From positions 4,774,001 to 4,838,000 of the forward strand of contig OZ245829.1 of assembly GCA_965228625.1 (NCBI GenBank): 64,000 nucleotides of DNA. Reading direction: 5' to 3'. This document shows positions 26,401-34,000 of the stretch, one piece after another (the first letter of the stretch is position 1; every line of letters starts with the position of its first letter). This stretch comes from UBA2767 sp965228625 (GTDB lineage Bacteria > Pseudomonadota > Alphaproteobacteria > Rhizobiales > Methyloligellaceae). The notes beneath the pieces are model-generated. The model did no database searches and had not been told where the DNA came from. It saw only the letters and a program-made list of their open reading frames with translations. The translations under genes were made by a program, and so were the position numbers.

Positions 26401-26994
26401 TTCTTCGAGATCGTGGCGCTGCAGTTCGACGTAGAGCCGGTCCGCGAACAGGTCCCGCAGCAACCCGAGTCTCTGCCGCGCCAGGTGTTCGTTGCCGGCC
26501 GCGATGGCGCGGTCGACCGGACCTTCCGGTCCGCCGCTGAGCGCGATCAGATCCGACGCGTTCTCGCGCAGTTCATCAATGGTGACGTGGATATCGCTGG
26601 CGTCGGGATGGTCGAGGAAGGCCGAGCTGGTGAGCCGCAACAGGTTGGCGTAGCCGGCCTCGTTCTTCGCCAGCAGTACGAGGTACCCCCCGTTTGCACC
26701 GATTTGTGACGGTCCTTCGCCCTGCCCGTTTCCTTGCGTGCCATTGGACGTCGCATCCGCGAAATGCACGCAAATCGAACAGCCGATGATCGGCTGCACG
26801 CCGGCGGCGGCGAGGGTTTCGGAAAACTCGAGCGCACCGAACAGGTTGTCGCGGTCGGCGATTCCAAGCGCCGGCATGTCGTTCGCCACCGCCAAATCGG
26901 CGAGCTGGGAAATCGTCAGGGCGCCTTCAAGAAGCGAATAGGCGGAATGCACGCGCAAATGCACGAAAGGACGCGTCATCTGTGCATCCGGCAT
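23461..26994 (-). CDS. dnaE: DNA polymerase III subunit alpha
   Basis: An 1177-residue replicative polymerase, of normal length for DnaE1. The N-terminal PHP domain begins FVHLRVHSAYSLLEGALTI (residues 9-27) with AVANDMPALGIADRDNLFG. The polymerase core has GPGRGSGAGSLVAWAL and the catalytic aspartates in MPDFDIDFCQDRRDEVI near residue 425, followed by FGKLQARAVLRDVGRVL and the HVVGI-like THAAGIVIGD. The tau-binding/helix-hairpin-helix region and the OB fold (FAFVGLSDQTGQFEAIVFSE) close the protein. It is the replicase, not the SOS-induced DnaE2, and has no SOS box before it. It lies between the lolD and rpsB genes on the same strand. Confidence 0.98.
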   Translation of the reverse strand: MPDAQMTRPFVHLRVHSAYSLLEGALTISQLADLAVANDMPALGIADRDNLFGALEFSETLAAAGVQPIIGCSICVHFADATSNGTQGNGQGEGPSQIGANGGYLVLLAKNEAGYANLLRLTSSAFLDHPDASDIHVTIDELRENASDLIALSGGPEGPVDRAIAAGNEHLARQRLGLLRDLFADRLYVELQRHDLEEERRVEPDLIALAHDLELPLVATNQPYFARQDDFEAHDALICIAEGTYISVDERRRLSPQHHFKSTKEMSDLFADLPEAIENTIEIAQRCAYRPLLRDPILPQWVKEGSEDQKSAEAKELKAQAEEGLKRRLREEGLAEGFEEAAYWERLELELGIISRMAYAGYFLIVADFIQWAKNADIPVGPGRGSGAGSLVAWALTITDLDPMRFGLLFERFLNPERVSMPDFDIDFCQDRRDEVIAYVQQKYGNDRVAQIITFGKLQARAVLRDVGRVLQMPYGHVDRLCKMVPADPANPVSLPAAIAGEPRLQEERDREEIVARLLDIGQRLEGLYRHASTHAAGIVIGDRPLTELVPLYRDPRSNLPATQFNMKWVEAAGLVKFDFLGLKTLTVIEMTKELIIERGDDIDPARIPLDDHQTFALLSEAETVGVFQLESAGMREALRKLKPDRFEDIIAMVALYRPGPMANIESFINRKHGTEEVDYLHPLIQPILEETYGIIIYQEQVMQIAQVLSGYSLGEADLLRRAMGKKIKKEMDEQRARFVDGAVANDVDKGRAEFIFELVAKFAGYGFNKSHAAAYALIAYQTAYLKANYQVEFLAASMTLDMGNTDKLNVFVQDARRAGISVEPPCVNTSQADFSPHDRAIRYALGALKNMGRAAAETIVAERDENGAFKSLTDFAHRLNARAVNKRGLEALIAAGALDRFDADRGKLFANGDRLLRCAANPEHDDQNDLFGEEAERELILRDAEPWLPMDRLTREQEAIGFFVSGHPLDQYQAVLREHGIASWAEFSARAGSGTAAERIAGVISYRQERTSARGNRFAFVGLSDQTGQFEAIVFSELLASHSDILAPGTPVLVDVEAEGEADAMRARITGVEPLEALATRTQKGMRIVVDDPASLKQVQERLCENGDGRVWLVLRLNDVGRELEVEIPGKFDVSPNGAGALSVIPGVKAIEPVLAGSGRTAGNGLRARSLSLANA

Positions 26995-27082
26995 GGTGTT
27001 TCCCCCTTCGACTGAGCCTCAACACATTGCCGGATTCGGCCCGGCAGGCAAGGCGGCGCACGGCCCCCGCGCGCGCTGTCAA

Positions 27083-27796
27083 CTAGATGTCAACAGGCAA
27101 CGTCTCGGCGATCTTGCCGTGATCGAGCTTCCAGATCCGGGTCATGCGCCGGGCGATGTCGAGATTGTGGGTGGCAATGATGGCGGTCACGCCGGAGTCC
27201 TGGACGAGCGCCATCAACTGGTCGAAGACGACTTCCGCGGTGTCCGGGTCGAGGTTTCCGGTGGGCTCGTCGGCCAGCAGCACCTTGGGCGAATTGGCCA
27301 CGGCGCGGGCGATGGCAACGCGCTGTTGTTCACCGCCGGAAAGCTGCGCTGGCCGGTGATCGAGCCGGGCGCCGAGACCGAGACCTTCGAGGATTTCGCG
27401 CGCCCGCGCCTCGGCGTCCGCCTTCGGCACGCCGAGGATCAATTGCGGCAGCACAACGTTCTCCAGGGCGTTGAACTCGGGAAGAAGATGATGGAACTGA
27501 TAGACGAATCCGAGCTTCGCCCGGCGCAGCAAGGTGCGTTCCGTATCCGACTTGGTGACGCAGTCCTCACCCTCGAGCAGGATCTGCCCTTCATTCGGCT
27601 GATCCAGCAGCCCGAGGATATGCAGAAGAGACGACTTGCCGGCGCCCGACGGGCCAAGGAGGCCGACTGCCTCGCCGCTGTATACGTCACCGGACGCCTC
27701 TTTGAGGATCTCGATACGGCGCTCGCCCTGACCATAGGTCAGGGACAGCCCCCGGAGGCTCAAAATAGGTATGCGCGTGCCGCTGTCCACTGGCAC
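27083..27796 (-). CDS. lolD: Lipoprotein-releasing ABC transporter ATPase LolD
   Basis: A 237-residue MacB/LolD-type ATPase that powers release of outer-membrane lipoproteins from the inner membrane. Walker A is GPSGAGKSSLLHIL, the Q-loop region is FVYQFHHLLPEFNALENV, the signature is LSGGEQQRVAIARA and Walker B is VLLADEPTGNLD. The frame is open upstream, but the lolC/E stop TAG overlaps a GTG codon (TAGTG) at 27796, which gives normal length; a second GTG at 27790 is also possible. This argues for translational coupling with the permease gene. Confidence 0.95.
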   Translation of the reverse strand: MPVDSGTRIPILSLRGLSLTYGQGERRIEILKEASGDVYSGEAVGLLGPSGAGKSSLLHILGLLDQPNEGQILLEGEDCVTKSDTERTLLRRAKLGFVYQFHHLLPEFNALENVVLPQLILGVPKADAEARAREILEGLGLGARLDHRPAQLSGGEQQRVAIARAVANSPKVLLADEPTGNLDPDTAEVVFDQLMALVQDSGVTAIIATHNLDIARRMTRIWKLDHGKIAETLPVDI

Positions 27797-29064
27797 TACT
27801 CGTACCGAAGCGCTTCGACGGGATCGAGCGTGCTGGCCCGCCATGACGGATAGAGCGTCGCCAGCACCGAAAGCACAAGCGCCATGGTCACCACCGTCAC
27901 GACCTCGCCCGTGTCGATCTCCGCCGGCAGTTGCGAGAGGTAGTACAGCTCCGGCGAAAACAGGTCCGTGCTGGTAATGTAGGAAATGAACTGGCGGATC
28001 GATTCCGCGTTCAGGCACACGACGATCCCGAGGATCAGTCCGGCGAGCGTCCCGACAACGCCGATGCTCGCACCGGTGATGAAAAACACGCGCATGATCG
28101 TGCCGCGCGTGGCCCCCATCGTCCGTAGGATGGCAATGTCCGCGCCCTTGTCCTTCACCAGCATGATCAGCCCGGAGATGATGTTCAGTGCGGCAACGAG
28201 GACGATCAGCGTCAGGATCAGGAACATCACGTTCCGTTCGACCTGCAATGCGCTGAAGAAACTCGCGTTGCGCTGCCGCCAGTCCGTCACATAGATGGTC
28301 GGGCCGCCCGCCTCGATAATGGGTGGGCGCAGCTCGCCGACCCTGTCCGGGTGGTCGACCACCACCTCGAGCACCGAAACCATCTTGGGCTTGTTGAAAT
28401 AGCGTTGCGCCTCGCCGAGCGGCATGAAGATGATCGAGTTGTCGTACTCGGACATGCCCATCTCGAAAATGGCGCTCACATTGTAGCGCTTGACCCGTGG
28501 TGCGGTGCCGAACGGCGTTGTCGCGCCACGCGGCGCCAGAAGCGAAATCTTGTCGCCGACTTTCACGCGCAGTTGATTGGCGAGCCGCGTTCCCATGGCG
28601 ACGCCTGTGCCGTCGTCGAATTCATCGAGGCTCCCGGCCCGGATATTCTCGGAGATGGCGGTGAGCGATTTCAGGCCCGTCTCCGACATCCCCCGGATCA
28701 GCGCGCCGTTGGCCAGCGACGTCGTCGAGACCATGGCCTGCCCTTCGATCAGCGGCAGGACGCGCTTGACGCCCTCCACCTTGCGCAGCCGCTCCGCGAC
28801 TTCGTCGTAGTCGGTGAACCTGCCGGTCATGGAGTGAATGACGACATGTCCGTTCAGGCCGAGGATCTTGTCGAACAACTCGTTGCGGAACCCGTTCATC
28901 ACCGAAAGGACAATGATCAGTGTCGCAACGCCGAGCATGATGCCGAGGAAGGAGAACCCGGCAATGACGGAAATGAATCCCTCCTTGCGCCGGGCGCGCA
29001 GATAGCGCGCGGCAAGCATCCATTCATATGGCGCGAAAGGCCTTGTCTGCGTGACGTCGCTCAT
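27796..29064 (-). CDS. lolC: Lipoprotein-releasing ABC transporter permease (LolC/LolE family)
   Basis: A 422-residue FtsX-type permease with four membrane segments: one near residue 35 (FSFLGIMLGVATLIIVLSV), a large periplasmic domain of about 220 residues, then three helices near residues 275, 320 and 380. The N-terminal sequence FAPYEWMLAARYLRARRKEG is typical of the family. Only one permease gene is present, so the complex is probably a homodimer of a LolC/LolE hybrid (often called LolF), as in other alphaproteobacteria. It precedes lolD with a one-base overlap and follows proS by 25 bases. Confidence 0.93.
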   Translation of the reverse strand: MSDVTQTRPFAPYEWMLAARYLRARRKEGFISVIAGFSFLGIMLGVATLIIVLSVMNGFRNELFDKILGLNGHVVIHSMTGRFTDYDEVAERLRKVEGVKRVLPLIEGQAMVSTTSLANGALIRGMSETGLKSLTAISENIRAGSLDEFDDGTGVAMGTRLANQLRVKVGDKISLLAPRGATTPFGTAPRVKRYNVSAIFEMGMSEYDNSIIFMPLGEAQRYFNKPKMVSVLEVVVDHPDRVGELRPPIIEAGGPTIYVTDWRQRNASFFSALQVERNVMFLILTLIVLVAALNIISGLIMLVKDKGADIAILRTMGATRGTIMRVFFITGASIGVVGTLAGLILGIVVCLNAESIRQFISYITSTDLFSPELYYLSQLPAEIDTGEVVTVVTMALVLSVLATLYPSWRASTLDPVEALRYE

Positions 29065-29089
29065 CGCCGTGTTCTGGCTGCTCCCGGTT

Positions 29090-30418
29090 TCAGGCTGCTC
29101 CGTCGAGTATACGATTGAGCGCGGCCTCCGGTGTCAATGTTTCTCGCTCACCGGTTGCGCGCCGCTTGATCTCCACCTCGCCCTGCTTGAGCCCGCGGGG
29201 TCCGACGATGATCTGCCATGGGAGGCCGATCAAATCCATCGTCGCGAACTTCGCGCCGGCGCGCTCGTCCGTATCGTCATACAGCACGTCGAAGCCGGCC
29301 TCGCGCAGCTTGCCATACAGGTCATCGCATGCCGTATCGGTTTCTGCATCATTTGCTTTCAAATTGACGAGTGCAACGTGAAACGGCGCGACAGGGTCGG
29401 GCCAGACGATGCCGTCGTCGTCATGGCTAGCCTCGATGATGGCGCCGACGAGACGCGACACGCCGATGCCGTAGGATCCGCACTCGATGGTGACCATTTT
29501 TCCGTCCGGACCCTGGACGCGGCAATTCATGGGTTCAGTGTATTTTGTGCCGAAGTAGAAAATGTGGCCGACTTCAATGCCGCGCGCGGAAACCCGTTTT
29601 TCTTCCGGGACTTCCTTTTCGAATTGGTCAGGGTCGTGTTTTTCGTCGGTCGCCGCATACTTGCTCGTCCAGGACTTGACGATCGGCGTGAGGTCGGCCT
29701 CGAAATCGATGTCATCGGCAGGCGCGCTGCCCTCAATCAGATCCCGGTCGCAATAGACCTGGCTTTCTCCGGTGTCGGCGAGAACAATGAATTCGTGGCT
29801 GAGATCGCCACCAATGGGACCGGTATCCGCCGCCATGGGGATTGATTTCAGGCCCATCCGCTCGAACGTCCGCAGGTAGGCGACGAACATCTTGTTGTAC
29901 GACACACGCGCGTCCTCGGGCGACAGGTCGAAGGAATAGGAATCCTTCATCAGGAACTCGCGGCCGCGCATCACGCCGAACCGGGGTCTGATCTCGTCCC
30001 GGAACTTCCACTGGATATGATAGAGGATGCGCGGCAGATCGCGATACGACTTGACCGAATCCCGGAAGATTTCGGTGATCTGTTCCTCGTTGGTGGGGCC
30101 GTACAGCATGTCGCGCTCATGCCGGTCGGTAATGCGCAGCATCTCCTTGCCGTAGTCTTCATAGCGTCCGCTTTCACGCCAGATGTCGGCGGGCTGGATG
30201 GTCGGCATCAGCATCTCGAGTGCGCCTGCGCGGTTCTGCTCCTCGCGGACGATCTGCTCGATTTTCCTCAGCACGCGATATCCAAGCGGCAACCACGAAT
30301 AGATGCCGGCGCTCGACTGCCGGATCATGCCCGTGCGCAGCATCAACCGGTGCGAAACGATCTCCGCTTCCTTGGGATCCTCACGCAGAATGGGCAAAAA
30401 ATACTGGCTGAGCCTCAT
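29090..30418 (-). CDS. proS: Prolyl-tRNA synthetase (short alphaproteobacterial form)
   Basis: A 442-residue class II synthetase. It begins MRLSQYFLPILREDPKEAEI and holds motif 1 (LLRTGMIRQSSAGIYSWLPLG-like, near residue 30), motif 2 (RPRFGVMRGREFLMKDSYSF) and motif 3 (GIGVSRLVGAIIE), with the anticodon-binding domain at the C-terminus. It lacks the roughly 180-residue editing insert found in E. coli ProRS, as is usual in this group, so Ala-tRNA-Pro would have to be cleared by a free-standing protein. The alanyl editing protein at 60210-60926 acts on tRNA-Ala and is not that partner. Confidence 0.97.
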   Translation of the reverse strand: MRLSQYFLPILREDPKEAEIVSHRLMLRTGMIRQSSAGIYSWLPLGYRVLRKIEQIVREEQNRAGALEMLMPTIQPADIWRESGRYEDYGKEMLRITDRHERDMLYGPTNEEQITEIFRDSVKSYRDLPRILYHIQWKFRDEIRPRFGVMRGREFLMKDSYSFDLSPEDARVSYNKMFVAYLRTFERMGLKSIPMAADTGPIGGDLSHEFIVLADTGESQVYCDRDLIEGSAPADDIDFEADLTPIVKSWTSKYAATDEKHDPDQFEKEVPEEKRVSARGIEVGHIFYFGTKYTEPMNCRVQGPDGKMVTIECGSYGIGVSRLVGAIIEASHDDDGIVWPDPVAPFHVALVNLKANDAETDTACDDLYGKLREAGFDVLYDDTDERAGAKFATMDLIGLPWQIIVGPRGLKQGEVEIKRRATGERETLTPEAALNRILDGAA

Positions 30419-30547
30419 GGGCGCTGCCTTCGCTTCCTGGCCGGGGCGCTGACGAGGCGCAAATCCGAAAAAAGGACCTCTGTTGCGAGAGGTCTCCCAT
30501 GACGAATCCGCGACCGGATCAGCAGCTACAAATGAGGCGCTAATAAC

Positions 30548-31000
30548 TTACTTTGGCCAGGGGAGGCAATCCCGCTGCATCGGCTGACCGTTGAGAGTGA
30601 ACTGGTCGATGACGGGATCATAACCGTATCCGTCCGCATACAGCTTCACGGTCTTGTCGCCAAAGTGCTTTTTGCCGAGCTTGATATCGAGGTCGACGCC
30701 GGGAAGCGTGTTCATCAGCGGTTGCAATGTATCTGCGGGCGGAACCGGGCGCCCATACGCGTCACGTCCGGGGATGTAGTCGGCGCCTGCCCCGGGTGCC
30801 AGGGTGACGCAATCCGGATGCGCGATCAGTCCCTGCTGGAGCTGAAAGTCATTCGACCAGCGCGGCGCGTGAGAACCGCCGCCGCCCGACATGTAGGCTC
30901 CGCTCATCACCGGGTGCGGCGTCAGCAGAATGGCCAGCGCGAACGCGATCGCGAGCAGATAGATCAGCGACTGGTCGATGAAACGTGCTTCGTACTTCAT
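30548..31000 (-). CDS. Hypothetical membrane-anchored or exported protein
   Basis: A 150-residue protein that I do not recognise. ATG 31000 opens MKYEARFIDQSLIYLLAIAF, so residues 10-30 form one hydrophobic segment (signal anchor or signal peptide). The rest is predicted outside the cytoplasm: a glycine/serine stretch (YMSGGGGSHAPRW), a region with one Cys (HPDCVTLAPGAGADYIPG), a Tyr/Gly-rich part (KLYADGYGYDPVID) and a C-terminal Cys (QRDCLPWPK). The two cysteines could form a disulfide. There is no clear ribosome site; an in-frame GTG at 31018 would add six residues. It precedes proS by 129 bases on the same strand. Confidence 0.65.
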   Translation of the reverse strand: MKYEARFIDQSLIYLLAIAFALAILLTPHPVMSGAYMSGGGGSHAPRWSNDFQLQQGLIAHPDCVTLAPGAGADYIPGRDAYGRPVPPADTLQPLMNTLPGVDLDIKLGKKHFGDKTVKLYADGYGYDPVIDQFTLNGQPMQRDCLPWPK

Positions 31001-31267
31001 GGCACGAATGGGTAGCACATGGCGCTTAATGCGCCCCTAATTGTGCCGTTCAAACCGCGTCTTTTTTCGTGGCCTTCCTTAATGAAATTTTAGTTTCATA
31101 ATCGTATGAGTGAAAGAGGTTTAAGATGATGATTATAAACAATAAATTGCAACGTCGTCAGGGCATTGTAACACTTGATCCGTACACAGACGAAAAAAGA
31201 AAATGACAAGCCTTCGGCGTTTCGATAGGGTGCCAAAAAAAAAGATATGTCTGTTCTGGACCTGAAC

Positions 31268-31297
31268 ATGTCACAGCCTCGTTAAGAGGCGTAGTAT
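31268..31297 (+). promoter_or_regulatory. Candidate promoter for the plus-strand RNA
   Basis: ATGTCA (31268-31273), an 18-base spacer and TAGTAT (31292-31297) match the sigma-70 consensus at four of six positions each. An inverted repeat GCCTC-GTTAA-GAGGC (31276-31290) fills the spacer and could be an operator. The expected start is near 31304. This is a by-eye match only. Confidence 0.25.
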
Positions 31298-31303
31298 TTG
31301 GTC

Positions 31304-31484
31304 CAAGTCTTGGGAGGAAGACAGCTCCGAGCGCTCCATTTTCGATGAGAGAATGTGAGCGCGGCTTCATCTGAAGTGCCTCTTGCCAGTTTTGCGTTCG
31401 AGCAGGGTGTTTGCACTTACAGGCTGCAAAGTCAGGAGCCAATTGACTGCGAAGCAAGGTCTTTGGACCTTGCTTCTTTTTTTT
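31304..31484 (+). ncRNA. Candidate small structured RNA
   Basis: About 180 bases on the plus strand between minus-strand genes. Successive inverted repeats are seen at 31331-31362 (GCGCTC..GAGCGC with an inner seven-pair extension and one bulge), 31365-31376 (CTTC/GAAG), 31411-31429 (TTGCA/TGCAA), 31430-31448 (AGTCA/TGACT) and the terminator 31451-31476 followed by eight T. The last three stems are packed back to back. I do not recognise a named RNA family. The 5' end is a guess from the candidate promoter; the 3' end is well supported. Confidence 0.45.
31451..31484 (+). terminator. Strong intrinsic terminator
   Basis: GAAGCAAGGTC (31451-31461) pairs perfectly with GACCTTGCTTC (31466-31476) around TTTG, and eight T residues follow directly (31477-31484). 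This is the best intrinsic terminator in the window. It points along the plus strand, where no protein gene ends, which is the main argument for a small RNA upstream. Confidence 0.85.
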
Positions 31485-31534
31485 GCCGGTTTGGAAATCT
31501 CACCACAACCTGAAGGTGTGTTGAAGGTGTGCGC

Positions 31535-31816
31535 TTACTGCTCGCTCGCCTTCTCGAAGCGCGGCAGGAACGGGATGTCGTCCAGGGTTACGCTGCCGCC
31601 GGCGACAAGCCAGTAGATGATCGCGAAAACGACGGCGGCCGCAATCGTTGTCGCCAGCAGCTTTGCGCCCAGTTTCGGCGTGACGGGGGCGCTTTCAGCC
31701 GTGCCGGGGATGACCTCGCCGGCCTCCTCCTGCGTCCTGACCCCCCACGGCAGAATGGCGAACAAGACGATCCACCAGATAACGAAGTAGATCGCCACTG
31801 CGAAAATCAGGCTCAT
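31535..31816 (-). CDS. DUF1467 family small membrane protein
   Basis: A 93-residue protein with two membrane helices: residues 4-22 (IFAVAIYFVIWWIVLFAI) and about 53-72 (LLATTIAAAVVFAIIYWLV). The loop between holds the family motif LPWGVRTQEEAGEVIPGT followed by a SAP-rich stretch. DUF1467 proteins are common in alphaproteobacteria, usually beside mce and proS as here; their function is not known. It lies 19 bases after mce and is the last gene of the nuo-birA-rnj-mce series. Confidence 0.9.
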   Translation of the reverse strand: MSLIFAVAIYFVIWWIVLFAILPWGVRTQEEAGEVIPGTAESAPVTPKLGAKLLATTIAAAVVFAIIYWLVAGGSVTLDDIPFLPRFEKASEQ

Positions 31817-31835
31817 AGCGGCTCCTGTTCGGCTC

Positions 31836-32240
31836 TCAGGCTTCTTCCAGCTCGACCAGCGTGCCCGTCAGATCTTTCGGGTGCAGGAACAGAACCGGTT
31901 TGCCGTGGGCGCCGATTTTCGGTTCGCCATCGCCCAGGACGCGCAGGCCTTCTTGCTGCAGCCGGTCGCGCGCACCCATGATGTCGTCCACCTCATAGCA
32001 GATATGATGAATGCCGCCCGCCGGGTTGCGTTCGAGGAAGTTGGCGATCGGCGAGCCTTCGCCAAGCGGTTCAAGGAGTTCCACCTTGGTGTTGGGCAGT
32101 TCGATGAACACGGTCGTGACGCCGTGATCGGGTTGCGGTACCGCGTCTGAAACCTGCGCACCCAGCGTGTCGCGGTAGAGCGCCGTCGCGGCTTCGAGGT
32201 CGGGAACGGCAATGGCGATATGATTGAGGCGTCCGATCAT
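31836..32240 (-). CDS. mce: Methylmalonyl-CoA epimerase
   Basis: A 134-residue vicinal-oxygen-chelate protein that interconverts R- and S-methylmalonyl-CoA in propionate metabolism. It starts MIGRLNHIAIAVPDLEAA with the first metal His, and shows VELLEPLGEGSPIANFLE, GGIHHICYEVDDI with the second His, and the closing LHPKDLTGTLVELEEA with a metal Glu. The length is normal. mutase genes are not in the window. It follows rnj by 46 bases. Confidence 0.95.
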   Translation of the reverse strand: MIGRLNHIAIAVPDLEAATALYRDTLGAQVSDAVPQPDHGVTTVFIELPNTKVELLEPLGEGSPIANFLERNPAGGIHHICYEVDDIMGARDRLQQEGLRVLGDGEPKIGAHGKPVLFLHPKDLTGTLVELEEA

Positions 32241-32286
32241 GACAACTCCGAATTGGTTGTAACGGGATTGTATAGCGCGCGGGCGT

Positions 32287-33969
32287 CTATATCACCGTCA
32301 CCATAACACTGCAGGGCGGCTTTTTGCCCCAATGGGCGTTCACCTCGCCGCGCACGGCCCTGCGGACGGCCTCCGCGACGAGCGCGCTGTCGCGCCGGCG
32401 CGGACGCGGCAGACCGTCGAGCACGCCGAGTGCCGCATTGAGCATCAGCTCCTCGAATGAAACTCCGTCCCCGTTGGCCATCGGTATGCCCGTGGCGGTC
32501 ACCTGCGGGTCGGCCATCAGGTCGCCTTTGGCATTCATTACGATCGAAACCACGACCGCACCGCCGAAGCTGAGGCGGCGGCGCTCCTCGACCGGCCCCT
32601 CCCCCGCGAAAACAAGAACCTTTCCGTCGAGATAAAGACGCCCCGCCGGTGCCTCGTCGATCATTTCCGCGGGTCCGGGGCAGAGCCGAATGAGGGAGCC
32701 GTTGCGCCCGGCGACGACGTGCGCGATACCGTGCGACCTTGCCAGCTCGGCCTGCGCTTCGAGATGGCGCGATTCACCATGCATCGGTACGAGCGCCTTC
32801 GGCTTCGTCCATTCGTAGAGTTGCTCGAGTTCACCGCGCCGCGGATGTCCCGACACGTGAATGAGCGCGTCAGAATCGGTGATAACCTCGATCCCACGAT
32901 CGACCAGATTGTTCTGAACCCGTCCGATGGCCTTCTCGTTGCCGGGGATGGTCCGGCTGGAGAACAGCACCATGTCGCCGCGGGCGAACGTCACGCGCGG
33001 ATGCGCGTCCGCGGCGATCCGGGAAAGTGCCGCACGCCCCTCCCCCTGGCTCCCCGTGCACAATGCGAGTACTGTCTCGCGCGGCAGGTGTCCGTAGTCG
33101 TCCTCCGTGAGGATGTCGTAACCGGATGGAAGGTGGCCCGTCTCCTCAGCCACCTGAATGACCCGCTTCATGGCGCGCCCGACGATGACGACATGCCGGT
33201 TGGCCGATGCGGCCGCCTCCAATGCCGAGCGCAGCCGCGCGACATTGGAGGCAAAAGTGGTAATGGCCACCCGATGCGGTGCGCCCTCCACGATATCGGC
33301 GAGTGTCTTCGCAACGTCACCCTCCGACGCCGACAGGCCTTCATGCGTGGCGTTGGTCGAATCGCAGATCAATGCGTCGATGCCGTTCTTGCCGATTTCC
33401 CTGATGCGGCTTTCGTCCGTGGCGGCGCCGACCACCGGCGTGGCATCGAGTTTCCAGTCGCTCGAGTGAAACACCGTACCCGCCTCGGTCTCGATGAGCA
33501 GGGCGCTGGTTTCAGGTATCGAATGCGCCATATCGACCATTTCGACCCCGAAGGGTCCGATCTCGAGCCTGGACCGGCAGGGTACTTCCTCGATGGGGAT
33601 TTCGCCTTCCCGCCCCTCCTCGATCAGTTTTGCGCGCAGCAGCGCGGCGGTGAAAGGCGTTGCGTAGAGCGGAGCACGCAGCCGCGGCCACAGCATCATG
33701 ACGGCCCCGAAGTGATCTTCGTGAGCATGGGTCAGGACGATGCCGGCGAGGTTGTCTCGCTCTTCCTCGATGAACCGGATGTCCGGCAGGATGAGATCGA
33801 TGCCGGGCTCGAGGGGCCCGGCAAAGGTCACGCCGAGATCCACCATCAGCCAGCGGCGCCGGTGCGGCGGGCCGACGCCGTAGAGGTACAGGTTCATGCC
33901 AATCTCACCGACTCCGCCAAGAGGAAGAAAGACGAGTTCGGATTGAGATTTGGATGTCTTTTTGGCCAT
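32287..33969 (-). CDS. rnj: Ribonuclease J
   Basis: A 560-residue metallo-beta-lactamase/beta-CASP ribonuclease that degrades and matures RNA, with 5' exonuclease activity in alphaproteobacteria. The zinc motif is LTHAHEDHFGAVMMLW near residue 80; DLGVTF and a downstream His-bearing region complete the site; SGHPRRGELEQLYEWTKP and MHGESRHLEAQAELA are typical beta-CASP motifs. A C-terminal domain with GDGVSFEELM follows. It begins MAKKTSKSQSELVFLPLGG at ATG 33969, 31 bases after birA. The nuoN-birA-rnj order is conserved in the group. Confidence 0.96.
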   Translation of the reverse strand: MAKKTSKSQSELVFLPLGGVGEIGMNLYLYGVGPPHRRRWLMVDLGVTFAGPLEPGIDLILPDIRFIEEERDNLAGIVLTHAHEDHFGAVMMLWPRLRAPLYATPFTAALLRAKLIEEGREGEIPIEEVPCRSRLEIGPFGVEMVDMAHSIPETSALLIETEAGTVFHSSDWKLDATPVVGAATDESRIREIGKNGIDALICDSTNATHEGLSASEGDVAKTLADIVEGAPHRVAITTFASNVARLRSALEAAASANRHVVIVGRAMKRVIQVAEETGHLPSGYDILTEDDYGHLPRETVLALCTGSQGEGRAALSRIAADAHPRVTFARGDMVLFSSRTIPGNEKAIGRVQNNLVDRGIEVITDSDALIHVSGHPRRGELEQLYEWTKPKALVPMHGESRHLEAQAELARSHGIAHVVAGRNGSLIRLCPGPAEMIDEAPAGRLYLDGKVLVFAGEGPVEERRRLSFGGAVVVSIVMNAKGDLMADPQVTATGIPMANGDGVSFEELMLNAALGVLDGLPRPRRRDSALVAEAVRRAVRGEVNAHWGKKPPCSVMVTVI

Positions 33970-34000
33970 ATAGGATGCGTGAATTGTTGCTGAGCCGCCG

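Larger units (their letters stand above)
31001..31534. other. 534-base non-coding region with RNA structure
   Basis: No convincing protein gene is found. The part at 31060-31260 is clearly AT-rich for this genome, with runs such as nine A at 31235-31243. The part at 31271-31484 is a chain of inverted repeats that ends in a strong plus-strand terminator. The neighbours on both sides are on the minus strand, so a plus-strand transcript here would be a separate unit. The candidate RNA and terminator are listed separately. Confidence 0.7.

Noticed and set aside
23866..26709. 947-residue open frame on the plus strand, opposite dnaE
   Set aside because: It is a shadow of dnaE caused by G+C-rich third positions. 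The predicted protein is Arg/Gly/Leu-rich, has no recognisable domain, and dnaE is certain on the other strand.
31158..31457. 99-residue minus-strand frame in the non-coding region
   Set aside because: It starts with TTG without a ribosome site, runs straight across the hairpins and T/A runs, and resembles no family.
31383..31616. 77-residue plus-strand frame overlapping the terminator and DUF1467
   Set aside because: It reads through the strong terminator hairpin and its T tract into the antisense of DUF1467; no ribosome site and no family.
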